DNA from: Venturia oleaginea
Lineage: Eukaryota; Ascomycota; Dothideomycetes; Venturiales; Venturiaceae
NCBI GenBank assembly: GCA_013176395.1
Contig: JABMLP010000001.1
Coordinates: 2,418,001 to 2,482,000, forward strand
Length of the DNA stretch: 64,000 nucleotides
Direction of reading: 5' to 3'
Positions 1 to 9,055 of this stretch are shown here, one piece after another; the first letter of the stretch is position 1; each line of letters begins with the position of its first letter. The notes under the pieces are model-generated. The model was not told the origin of the DNA. It made no database searches and saw only the letters and a program-made list of their open reading frames with translations. The position numbers and the translations under genes are program-made.

Positions 1-1
1 T

Positions 2-1618
2 GACCGCGGCAAAGGCCTTGATCCATCTATCGCAAAGTACTTTCCTTACCCTCTCGCTCACCACTACTTCTGTACTCAGCACTTGGCAGAGAATGTCCGC
101 AAATACCACGGCCAGGATGTCGAGATCTTGTTCCGCAGAGCGTGTCAAGCCCCTACTAAAGCCGCCCATTACGCCCTCGTTGAGCAGATTCGCGCCCTCG
201 ATAACGGCGATGCCGCGGTTGCATACATTGAGGCTATTGGCGAGAAGGACCGTTACTGTAAAGCCTACGCGCCACTTACTGAGTATCCTCGGTACAGCCA
301 TACAACTTCGAACATTGGAGAGTCAATGAACGCACGTTACCTGGAGGAGCGAAAGATGACACCATTGCATATGCTTGAGGCTATCTGGACCAAGGAAATG
401 CAGCGAATCTGGAAGCGCGCAACCTTTGACCATGGGAAGGAAGTTATCCACGGCCAACCCCTTACTCAGTATGCGGCACAGCATCAGTATGACCGCTATG
501 AAGTTGGCTGTAGGATGATTGCCTACACCTCCAGTACATTCGTTGTATTAGTACGGCTTCACGACTCACCAGGAGCTCCTGGATGGGTGATTCACCTCAA
601 AAAAGGTAAATGCGATTGCCTTGAGTGGCAGGACCATGGTCTCCCTTGCGCTCACGCATTCGCTGCATTTATACATCAACAGCTGGATTTTGAGAACATG
701 TATACAGTCTATCCTCCCACCGTTTATACGAGATTGAACTCTTGTAATACCTACGAGGGATCAATGCGCCCAATTGTGCTCTCAAACCTCATTCCAGATG
801 GAACCACGTTGCCAAATGAGGCCGCCCGTAAAGCAGGGCGACCTCGAGAGAAGCGTTATCGAGTTGACAACACCAATACTCGTATTCGCAAAGATTCTAA
901 GCGTAAGGGTGACACTGCCGCCGCTAGATCTACTCGTAAAGCCAAAAAGCAGAAGCGTCAGGATGATATTGAGGCCGCCGCCAGTGCAGCTCGAATTCAG
1001 AATCGCAAGGATACCTTCGCCCTCAGTGACCGAGTGCGCGCTTTATGCGACACCTCCGACAAAGAATCTACTCCCAAAAACACTGCCAAATCGACTACTA
1101 AACCTACTAAATCTGCCACCAATTCTACGCTTAAACCGGCTTTAAATACAACGCCAAAATCGACATCTACACGCTCAAAATCGGCCGCTACGGCTGCAGC
1201 CCCAATTGCGATATCTGACGACGACGAGCAATCTAGCGATGATGATGATACTGAACCTCTGCCTTCTACCTCTGCCGCTGCCAATATCACCTTCGTATCC
1301 CGCGCAGAAGCCGAAGCTGCAGTTATGAGTGATGAATACGCCATTGCCGAGGCCGCCGATTTATACTTGAACCGTGGTGACCCTGATGCCGGTAACGATC
1401 AGGACGAGGCTGAATCTCAGCCTAACTCAAGCAGATGGCTTCTAACACCATTCGGCTCTACTACTGCTGCTACTCAAGAGTCCCTCCGCCTAACTCCACG
1501 GCATAAGCGCTCTGCAGAGCCATCATCAGTAGAGCCTCCTATTCCGAAACGTATTCGTGGTCCCTGCGGCATTTGCCGTGATCCAAATCACGCATTTTTG
1601 GCATGCCCAAAGCGGTAA
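2..1618 (+). CDS. MULE (Mutator-like) transposase, C-terminal part
   Basis: The reading frame is open from the left edge, so the 5' end and most of the DDE core lie outside the window; about 538 codons are visible. Near the start is YFCTQHLAENVRKYHG, then NIGESMNARYLEERK, a layout typical of MULE transposases after the catalytic core. At about residues 203-217 is a SWIM zinc finger (CDC, nine residues, CAH), the hallmark DNA-binding module of this superfamily. The tail is basic and Ser/Thr/Ala-rich, with an acidic patch, and ends in a CCHC knuckle (CGIC, four residues, H, four residues, C) three residues before the stop. No frameshift or stop is seen. The protein would act in the nucleus, binding and cutting the element ends. 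The stop codon lies inside the first unit of a tandem repeat. Family assignment is confident; whether the element is active cannot be judged without the left half. Confidence 0.85.
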   Translation, partial: DRGKGLDPSIAKYFPYPLAHHYFCTQHLAENVRKYHGQDVEILFRRACQAPTKAAHYALVEQIRALDNGDAAVAYIEAIGEKDRYCKAYAPLTEYPRYSHTTSNIGESMNARYLEERKMTPLHMLEAIWTKEMQRIWKRATFDHGKEVIHGQPLTQYAAQHQYDRYEVGCRMIAYTSSTFVVLVRLHDSPGAPGWVIHLKKGKCDCLEWQDHGLPCAHAFAAFIHQQLDFENMYTVYPPTVYTRLNSCNTYEGSMRPIVLSNLIPDGTTLPNEAARKAGRPREKRYRVDNTNTRIRKDSKRKGDTAAARSTRKAKKQKRQDDIEAAASAARIQNRKDTFALSDRVRALCDTSDKESTPKNTAKSTTKPTKSATNSTLKPALNTTPKSTSTRSKSAATAAAPIAISDDDEQSSDDDDTEPLPSTSAAANITFVSRAEAEAAVMSDEYAIAEAADLYLNRGDPDAGNDQDEAESQPNSSRWLLTPFGSTTAATQESLRLTPRHKRSAEPSSVEPPIPKRIRGPCGICRDPNHAFLACPKR

Positions 1619-1870
1619 TCTCTGTATATATTTTGAACGCAATGCACTGAACTGTTTGAGGGTTGAATCGCTCAAAAACACCATCAAAATGTCTGAAAGC
1701 GGTAATCTCTATACATATTTTGAACGCAATGCGCTGAATTGTGTTGAGGGTTGAATCGCTCAAAAACACCATAAAAACGTCTGAAAGCGGTAATCTCTGT
1801 ATATATTTTAAACGCAATGCACTGAACTGTTTAAGGGTTAAATCGCTCAAAAACACCATCAAAACATCTG
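1611..1870 (+). repeat. Three tandem ~87-bp repeats spanning the MULE stop codon
   Basis: Three units start at about 1611, 1698 and 1785, each beginning AGCGGTAATCTCT and ending near AACACCATCAAAA. Unit 1 contains the last codons and the TAA of the MULE transposase. Every unit carries a small inverted repeat (TTTGAG ... CTCAAA or a close variant). The units differ by a few substitutions, mostly C/T and G/A. Subterminal repeats of this kind often serve as transposase-binding sites; that role is inferred here. Confidence 0.85.
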
Positions 1871-1930
1871 TACATTCTTCTCTTTTTGGACTAGTCTCTT
1901 TTTTGCGGCGTTGCGGCGTTGAGGTGGCTA

Positions 1931-2028
1931 CATATTATATTTGCAATCATATATAAATTGTATGTATATATGTCGTTTGCATATTATGTTTGCAATCGCA
2001 TACAAATTGTATACATCTATGTCGTTTG
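1931..2028 (+). repeat. Two tandem 49-bp AT-rich repeats
   Basis: Copies at 1931-1979 and 1980-2028 both run CATATTAT..TTTGCAATC to TATGTCGTTTG. They are followed by two shorter TATGTAACTGCA repeats (about 2029-2060). They probably belong to the 3' terminal region of the same MULE, but no matching left terminus is available to prove this. Confidence 0.75.
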
Positions 2029-2189
2029 TATGTAACTGCAATTTAATGTATGTAACTGCAAGAAAATCGAATGTATGTTGGTATTCAGCAATTAACCGAT
2101 AGATAAATACACTAGGACATCACTCAGCCCGTACCAGAAGCCTAGGGTCCAAGTCGGCATTACAAACGACGCTGGGAGTTCAGAACAGC

Positions 2190-3358
2190 TTAGGGTAATG
2201 CAGTAACTGGCAAGCCAATTGGCCAAGCAGAGGATTATAATTATTAGCGGAGCTGGTATATCCACAAATGCAGGCAGTGCGTCACAGGAAGTCCATATTC
2301 CGTTTTGCATACTCTACCTAAATCCGTGGCAGTTCCCTGATTTAAGAACTTCTCGAGAACTAACATGGCCAGTCGAAATACATTCCGTCTTTCGGCACAT
2401 ACATCGCTAGAATCTGCCAACTTATTACATCAGAGCCAGCTGCAGATACTCGGATCAGCATCAATAGATAAGCCTCAACCTTTTGAGCTTTTCATGGAGC
2501 AATTGGCTCAATCAGGCCGCCTTCACCTATACACTACTTAGAACATTGATTACCGCACAAGCAAGCTCCCTGCACTAAGTCAAAGAACGATCAATCTTCA
2601 TGGTCGACTGGACAGATTGAGATGGCACTTTTATTCCCAGTATATAGTTCCAGTCCAGCAGCAGTCACTGCAGGAGTTGCTCGGCATACGAGGCCCGATT
2701 TGCGGCGAGAAGAATGAAGAACGGTCCCGATAAGGAAAGAGGCTTCATAGCGTGAAATTTCTTCGACCTGACGTGTTGCTGTACGACGAGGGTGACGGAG
2801 CTGATCCTTAGATCACGAATGCATTTGAAGAGGATAAACGTCAAAATATCGACGCGGTTATCATTGCTGGAACGACGCTCCACATTGATGAAATATGATG
2901 GTGCAGGCCAAGTATTCATTGGACACTTGAGAAACAGCTTGCAGAGGGATCAAAAAGATTGAATGGCTCATTCTCCTAAGTGCTGGCATAAAGCCTGACT
3001 ATATACACATAACTGTAGAAACTTCTAGAAGTGAATGCATGAGGTTATTGCAAATTCTCAGTGTGGGGTATATGAACTTCGCATGATACCAAGAAGTTCC
3101 TATCCCAAGATGTTTCAACAGAATGTGTTGGAAACGATAACTCCCTCGAGCTTACATGTCCAAAATGTGACCATTTTGATAGCTTTTGCAATCTGGGCCG
3201 GTATCGAAGAAGAGTGCTTGTGGTGAGAGATGTCTTGAGACAACGCCGGTCTCTTGAATTTGAACTTGGACGACTTCTTAAGGATACGGATGCGGTTAAA
3301 TGCTTTTGCTTGGAGAATTGTGCTGGTGGCGATTGCCGGGGACGCGAGTTGAGATAAG
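2190..3358 (+). pseudogene. Sirtuin (SIR2-family NAD-dependent deacetylase) relic
   Basis: The NAD-binding signature GAGISTNAG is encoded at about 2249-2275. After a frame change near 2395 the frame reads PFELFMEQLAQSGRLHLY, then an in-frame TAG where sirtuins have the Gln of YTQNID, then NIDY and the catalytic-His region TINLHGRLD. Further on, LRPDVLLYDE and DAVIIAGTTLHI match the second half of the Rossmann fold. An open stretch from 3139 to a stop near 3358 (TCPKCDHFDSFC) may be the original C-terminus. At least two stops (near 2540 and 2809) and one frameshift break the gene. The order of motifs resembles fungal Hst-type sirtuins. It is a decayed copy beside the MULE. Confidence 0.7.
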
Positions 3359-3459
3359 ATAGGAGGGATGCTACCGTTGTGTTTGCTATCCGTTGTACTT
3401 GTTATTGTTTCACTTGCTATCGTTTTGCTTGCTTATAATAGAAAAAAGAAAAGAAAAAC

Positions 3460-3919
3460 TTGCCTTGTATCACAACCACGAGCTTCGGTACGTCCTCATG
3501 TACTCCCCACTCTTTCCAAACGTATAAAAGCTCTTCAATAACACCATCTTTCACCACCACGGCATTTTCCTCGAAGCTTGAAATCTCTCCACATCTTATC
3601 ATTCCCAGTCCCAGTGACTTATCTTTACCATACCATAGTATCCCAACAAAACGCCGACGAAAGTCTACCATCCTTCTCGACGCTCTCCCTTCCTCCCTTC
3701 ACTAACATCGATGTAACCACGATACCGCATAAATCGGAAACAAGATTAGCATCAGGCGTCCAGACAACACGCATCCCGAAGATCCCACCAGCGGTACTCG
3801 CAAGTGCTTCATTATTAAGTGCGCAGTTAATATTACGTCTTCACCAGCAAAAACCGTCTTCCGCAGTTTATTTATATCCACCCTTCGGAAGATACGTAGC
3901 ACGGAAGAGGGCACGATAG
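3460..3919 (+). pseudogene. Frameshifted fragment of an unrecognised protein
   Basis: Two overlapping frames give one protein-like reading. The first ends with RRKSTILLDALPSSLH near 3705. The second continues with NIDVTTIPHKSETRLASGVQ, then IPPAVLASASLLSAQLILRL and PFGRYVARKRAR before the stop at 3919. The switch lies near 3695-3705 and needs a single-base indel. I do not recognise the family. Codon-like composition and the smooth join suggest the C-terminal part of a decayed gene, but chance cannot be excluded. Confidence 0.3.
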
Positions 3920-4103
3920 GGGCGTCCCATCCTCGCCTATAGATCTATACAATATACCTTTGTAGGGATAGTGCTTCTTGTGTATACTGATAGTAGATTG
4001 GGTCCGCTGAAGATAGGCATATATCCTTACACTCTGAGGTTTGGCGAGATGTGATTGGGTCGGTGAGGACGGTGCTTTAGCCGTGGAGGGGTAGATGTTG
4101 AGC

Positions 4104-4398
4104 TGTAAGAGTTCAACGCTCAAAAGTGTTTCGCAAGTGAGGGAAGACAGCTTGTATTTCAAAGTATTTAGGTACAGGAAATAAAGTTTATGTGTAGGAA
4201 GGACAACTTGTACATATAGTCTCTGAACAAGAAAAGGACACATAGTCTAGAGAAAAGGACAGAAAAGAATAGAAGTGTATGTGAAAGCAAAGTATGTGAA
4301 AGCAAAGCATGTGAAAGCAACATGTGAAAGCAAAGCCAGGCAAAGCCCCGCAAGAATCCATCCAGGATAAATGAGGAGAAAGAATCTATCCCTTAACA
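4104..4398 (-). mobile_element. Solo LTR, diverged subfamily of the chromovirus
   Basis: The LTR runs from TGTAAGAG to CTTAACA, the same ends as the complete element to the right, and is flanked by a perfect 5-bp target duplication TGAGC (4099-4103 and 4399-4403). The U5/R side is similar to the main family, but the U3 side holds four tandem copies of an ATGTGAAAGCAAAG-type repeat (about 4270-4338) in place of the 22-bp repeats of the other LTRs. It is a solo LTR left by LTR-LTR recombination. Confidence 0.88.
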
Positions 4399-4403
4399 TG
4401 AGC

Positions 4404-4906
4404 CGAGAGACAATCTCTTGATCGACTTGGTGACAAATTCTGAGAGCTCTACCCTAGCTGAAATATTTACGTAGGTCACTTGATTCCTAGCCCTATGGTA
4501 ACAAGAATCCTTTACAAAGGCTTGGTATCTCTTAGAAGACCGCTCTAGAGCGCTATCCGAGTCTTTAACCGTCCTTGGCCGTTAATAATTTACCTTGTCG
4601 TAGATCAGAATTGCGGACGGTTCTCTCTCGGAATTTCTCATGAAGTCAGTCAAAAATTCTAGAGATTCTCCTCGTTGATGCACAATCCACAAGATCCTTG
4701 TAAAGGAATCTTGTGTGTAAAGGAATCTTGTGATGATGTACTACGGTTACCGGCCTATTGGTCGTTAGCGCTGGCGGTGAAAAAGCCCTGTGTAGATCGG
4801 AGTTCTGGTACTGTGTAAGTACGCGTGCTGGAACAAGCATTGCACGCAAACAGCGGCGGGCAGACACTGATAGCCATGTAACCGTAGCAGATGGTTGTTC
4901 TATTGT
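4404..4906. other. Intergenic, no gene seen
   Basis: About 500 bp between the solo LTR and the complete chromovirus. It holds a short tandem duplication of GTAAAGGAATCTTGTG near 4697-4730 and otherwise nothing I can identify. Confidence 0.6.
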
Positions 4907-5194
4907 TGTAAGAGTTCAACCCTCAAAGGTGTTTCGCAAGTGAGGGAAGACAGCTTATATTTCAAGTATCTAAGTACAGAGAAGAAAGTGTAAGTACAGG
5001 AAGGATAGCTCGTATATATAATCCTCCTCTTACAATAGATCCTTCTAGAAAGTATCTTTAAATGGAAACGTGACAGCTTGCAAAATAGAACATGGCAGCT
5101 TGCGAAATAGAACATGACAGCTTGCAAAATAACAAGAGAGCAATTGGAAATCCAGTCATGGATAAGCTAGAGAGAAGGATTCCATCCCTTAACA
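4907..5194 (-). repeat. 3' LTR of the chromovirus (intact)
   Basis: On the minus strand it begins TGTTAAGG and ends CTCTTACA (TG...CA). It contains a TATATATA box at 5013-5020, a predicted transcript start near 4977, and three 22-bp GACAGCTTGC-type repeats in U3 (about 5072-5132). Its sequence equals the split 5' LTR once the Tc1 insertion is removed. Confidence 0.95.
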
Positions 5195-5215
5195 TTATCC
5201 CCTCCCCCCCTCTCT
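5195..5215 (-). other. Polypurine tract (plus-strand primer)
   Basis: The minus strand reads AGAGAGGGGGGGAGGGGA followed by TAA and then the LTR start TGTTAAGG. This is the expected position and composition of the RNase-H-resistant primer for plus-strand DNA synthesis. It doubles as the last pol codons. Confidence 0.85.
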
Positions 5216-8200
5216 TGTAGATCGATGTGAGCGTAGTCTCTGAGGGCGTAGTATAGGTCCGTCGTTTTCAAGAACGTTGCCGTAGGCACTTTCAAAAGCG
5301 TCCAGAGCTGTAGTTTGTTGGAGTTCGCTAAGGGGTTCCCACGTAGGATCAACGTAGCCTACCCACTTAACTAAGACTTCTCGCGTTTGTTGTCGACCTC
5401 GCCGGCGCCATCTTGCGGCTAGAATAGCCTCGATACCGTATTCCTCGTCTCCTTGTTCAGTTACTATAGGAGGCGGCTGTGTATTATCTTGTATTTGTGA
5501 AGGTAGGGGATCTGTGCCAGCTCTCCTAAGTAAAGACGTATGAAATCGGTTGTGGATTCCTCTGGGTGTATCAAGCTCGTAAGACATTGAGTTGATAACT
5601 CGTGTAACTGTATACTTCCCATGAATCCAGTCTAGTTTCTTACAAGGACGTAGGGTTTTTACGTTCTTTAGGTTGAGCCAGACTTTGTCTCCCACTTTAA
5701 AAGAGTCAGCCGGAGCACGATCTCTATTAGAGTAGTATTCTTGCTGTTGCTGAGCTGATACCATTGACGTTTCTGCCCATTCTTGTGCGTCCTTCAATTT
5801 TGCTACAAGATCTTGTGCTTTTTCTTTTGGATTCTTAGGGGTTTCCTGGGGAGCTTCAACATTTCCTATATGCTCAATGTTATAACCGTGGGTTAAGAAG
5901 AAAGGCGATAGGCCCGTAGCTTGGTTTGGTCTATTATCGAGGCATATTTGAGCAATAGGCAGGAGCTCGACCCAGTCGTTCTGACTAAATGTACAGAACT
6001 TACGTAGATAGGCTTCAACTTCTTGATTTCTTCTTTCCGTAGATCCATCAGTCTCAGGGTGATACGCTGTAGAGAGTCTTCTCTCTATCTTAAGAAGGTG
6101 ACAAACTTCTTTCCAGAAAGCATTAACAAATTGCGTGTCCCTATCTGAGACTAGAGATCTAGGAAGCCAGTGTAATCTTACGTAGTTCTGCATAAATAGT
6201 TTTGCAAATCCTTCAGCTCCAAACTGTTCTTTAGGCACTGGGAACAGGATAGTTCCTTTACCCAAGCGGTCAGTAATAACGCAGAGTCTTGTGCATCTTT
6301 GGCTCTCTGGTAATTCGACTATGAAGTCTACTGAAATATCTTGCCAGATACGGCTAGGGACAGGAAGAGGTTTAAGTAAACCTTTCTTTTTGTCTCGCCA
6401 GACTGAAGTTCTTCCGCAGACGTCACAATTGCGTATAAACTGACGTATATCTTGAGCAAATCCCGGCCAGTAGAACTGTCTGGAGAGAATAGCAATAGTA
6501 GCTTCTCGTCCAGGATGCCCTGATAGGACTGAATCGTGTATTTCTTGAATTACTCCTGTTAAGAGAGGCTCGTAGGAGGGCAACCAGATTCGGTCTCTAT
6601 AGTAGAGCTGGTTATTTTCGACTTTACAATCTCCTATAGAAGTAGGAACCTTTAGCTTAGATGGGAACTGCCTATCTTGCTTTAGAACGCTTTGGAAAAT
6701 ACGTCTGTAGTCTAGATCTCCTTCGAGTGCAGTTTCCCATCTATCCCTTAGATCACCTGAGAGAAAGGGATTTTGTATAAAGGGGATAGGTTCTTTGTCT
6801 ACTTCTTGAGCATTTTCTTGGGCAGCTTCTTCTCTTGCAGGAGTCTTATCCTCTAGAACGTTAATCCAAAGCTTTGGAGGTAATAACGTTCTAGTTCTTT
6901 CAACGATTCTTGGGTCTTGAATATCCTTTGGGAGATCTTGATCCCTTCGAGTTAAGGCGTCTGGAACTACAGATTCAGAGCCTGGGCGATAGCCTAGTTT
7001 GAAGTTAAACTTAGCTAGTATCTGCGCCCATCTCATTTGCCTTTCATTTAGTTCCCTTTTTACCATAAACTTCTCAAGGTTCTTGTGATCTGTGAGGATA
7101 ATGAATGGCTTACTTAGGCTTAGTAGCTCGCTAGTCCAATGGACTAGAGCTTTGACTATAGCCATAAGTTCTTTGTCGTGGATATCATAATTGCATTCGG
7201 CTGGCAAGTGCTTAGTAGAGAAGAAAGCACATGGTTTCCAGTTACCTAGCTCATCTTTTTGACTAAGTACTGCTCCGGAAGCCCAGCCTGAAGCATCAGG
7301 TTCTACTCGCGTAGGCTTATCTTCATCAAGTGCAGACAGGACAGGTTCTTTGCAAAACTCTGCCTTAAGTTTTTGAAAAGATTCTTCTTGCTCCTTTCCC
7401 CATAAAAATGGAGTATTCTTCTTTGTAAGGCGAACCAGAGGCTCCCTTATTGTTGAGTTATCTTTTACAAAGTCACGGTAGAAGTTTGTAAAGCCTAGGA
7501 AGCCACGTACTCCTCGTAGAGTAGTAGGACGTTCCCATTCTTTAATTGCTTTGATCTTCTCCGGATCCATGTGTAGGCCCGTTTCAGTATCTATAACGAA
7601 GCCTAGATACTTGACTCGTTTGGTATTAAACTCGCACTTCCGAATATCAAGGTATAACCCAGCGTTAAGGCAGCTTTGAAGTATCTTTTCAGTCTTTTCT
7701 TCATGGTCTTTAAGGTTCTTTGAAGAGTATATTACTATATCGTCTAGATAAGCTGAGCAGAACTCGTCTAGGTATCGTCGAAGGATATAGTTTATATACC
7801 GTTGAAAAGACGCAGGTGCACCGGTTAAGCCAAAGGGAGTAACTAGCCATTCAAATAGACCATATCTAGTTCGAAAGGCAGTTTTGAACTCATCTCCCGT
7901 TGCGATTCGAATCTTGTGGAAGGCAGCATTTACATCAAGCTTACTAAGATACTTAGCACGAGCTAAGGTTAGTAAAGTCTCTTTTACTAACGGTAGCGGG
8001 TACCTATCCTTTCGAGTAATTGCGTTTAAGGCTCGGTAGTCTACGCAAAAGCGTAAGCCCCCTCCTGGTTTCTTCACAAAGAGAACTGGAGACGCAGCAA
8101 CTGATTTACTCTCTCGGATAAAGCCTTTATCTAGTAGCTCTGTAAGAGTCCTTCGCAAAACAAGGAGTTGTTCTCGACCCATACCATATAGAGGTCCCCA

Positions 8201-9055
8201 AGGAAGTGGTTTTCCTTCTTCTATAGGTATTTCGTGATCAATCCCAGGGCGATGCGGTGGTAGTCTCTCGGCCCTTTTAGGATCAAAGACAGCAGCGTAC
8301 TTATGAAACCTCTTAGGTAGCAATTCCAGTATTTGCTCTGTTGTCAAAGGGACTTTCGGCTTCAAGGCAATATCAATATCTCGAAGAGTAACAGCAAATA
8401 CTCTAGACGCGTCTTTGATTTTCTCAAGTGTAGAAGTGACAAGGCGGTGGAATCTTACGGGCGCTACTTGTTGTATATCAAGTTTGTCTTCAAATTTAGC
8501 ATCGCGAATGCTAATCCCGTTTGCAAAGGTAAGAGTACCTTTAGATTCATTGATAACGGCTTTGGTGTCCTTGAGAAAAGGCCTGCCTAGTAGAAGATCC
8601 TCAAATTGTCCCGGGACTATATAAGCAAAAGCGTTGCATATAAGTCCCCCTAAATCTAGGTTCAACTTCGCAATTTTTGTCACTTGGGTCTGTCCTTCTT
8701 CCTTAAGAACTCCACCTATAGTACGCGGACTAATAGGGAGTACTTCAAGGTCCATCTGCGAAGCTTTCTCCTCGTTTATTGATGCGTAGCAGCTAGATCC
8801 ATTATCAAGGAGAGTTTTAAGAGAGTATATATCGTTCACTATAGTATTTGTGTAGAAAAGGCGGGAGAGCATCTTGGGTCTGAACTGCTCCCATTCTTTT
8901 TCTATCCGAGAACGGTGTGAATCAGTGTCTTTGTTCGAATTCAAAATACTATTTACTCTCTCAATTGACTCCTTTGACAATTTTGCTCTATCTACTCTAC
9001 GCCTCCATCCACGACTTTGGATAGAGGCTACTCTTTTTCCGAGTAGTCCTCTTCT
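5195..9055 (-). CDS. pol: Chromovirus Pol polyprotein
   Basis: One uninterrupted frame, lying -1 relative to gag and overlapping it by 28 nt (9028-9055); the first possible independent start is a TTG at 8980, so expression by frameshifting is likely. Residues counted from 8980: protease motif LLDNGSSC near 57-64 (DNG instead of the usual DSG/DTG); reverse transcriptase with the catalytic AYLDDIVIYSS near 410-420; RNase H near 530-650; integrase HHCC finger near 817-853 (HDSVLSGHPG ... CDVC); integrase core with the three acidic residues in VDFIVEL, LVSDRDTQF and PETDGSTERRNQE; chromodomain near 1180-1236 (EVLVKWVGYVDPTWEP). The C-terminal EGGRG and the TAA are encoded by the polypurine tract, so the frame stops exactly at the LTR. 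Confidence 0.95.
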   Translation of the reverse strand, partial: RRGLLGKRVASIQSRGWRRRVDRAKLSKESIERVNSILNSNKDTDSHRSRIEKEWEQFRPKMLSRLFYTNTIVNDIYSLKTLLDNGSSCYASINEEKASQMDLEVLPISPRTIGGVLKEEGQTQVTKIAKLNLDLGGLICNAFAYIVPGQFEDLLLGRPFLKDTKAVINESKGTLTFANGISIRDAKFEDKLDIQQVAPVRFHRLVTSTLEKIKDASRVFAVTLRDIDIALKPKVPLTTEQILELLPKRFHKYAAVFDPKRAERLPPHRPGIDHEIPIEEGKPLPWGPLYGMGREQLLVLRRTLTELLDKGFIRESKSVAASPVLFVKKPGGGLRFCVDYRALNAITRKDRYPLPLVKETLLTLARAKYLSKLDVNAAFHKIRIATGDEFKTAFRTRYGLFEWLVTPFGLTGAPASFQRYINYILRRYLDEFCSAYLDDIVIYSSKNLKDHEEKTEKILQSCLNAGLYLDIRKCEFNTKRVKYLGFVIDTETGLHMDPEKIKAIKEWERPTTLRGVRGFLGFTNFYRDFVKDNSTIREPLVRLTKKNTPFLWGKEQEESFQKLKAEFCKEPVLSALDEDKPTRVEPDASGWASGAVLSQKDELGNWKPCAFFSTKHLPAECNYDIHDKELMAIVKALVHWTSELLSLSKPFIILTDHKNLEKFMVKRELNERQMRWAQILAKFNFKLGYRPGSESVVPDALTRRDQDLPKDIQDPRIVERTRTLLPPKLWINVLEDKTPAREEAAQENAQEVDKEPIPFIQNPFLSGDLRDRWETALEGDLDYRRIFQSVLKQDRQFPSKLKVPTSIGDCKVENNQLYYRDRIWLPSYEPLLTGVIQEIHDSVLSGHPGREATIAILSRQFYWPGFAQDIRQFIRNCDVCGRTSVWRDKKKGLLKPLPVPSRIWQDISVDFIVELPESQRCTRLCVITDRLGKGTILFPVPKEQFGAEGFAKLFMQNYVRLHWLPRSLVSDRDTQFVNAFWKEVCHLLKIERRLSTAYHPETDGSTERRNQEVEAYLRKFCTFSQNDWVELLPIAQICLDNRPNQATGLSPFFLTHGYNIEHIGNVEAPQETPKNPKEKAQDLVAKLKDAQEWAETSMVSAQQQQEYYSNRDRAPADSFKVGDKVWLNLKNVKTLRPCKKLDWIHGKYTVTRVINSMSYELDTPRGIHNRFHTSLLRRAGTDPLPSQIQDNTQPPPIVTEQGDEEYGIEAILAARWRRRGRQQTREVLVKWVGYVDPTWEPLSELQQTTALDAFESAYGNVLENDGPILRPQRLRSHRSTREGGRG

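Noticed and set aside
5195..5352. Short minus-strand frame next to the LTR
   Set aside because: Shadow frame of the pol C-terminus.
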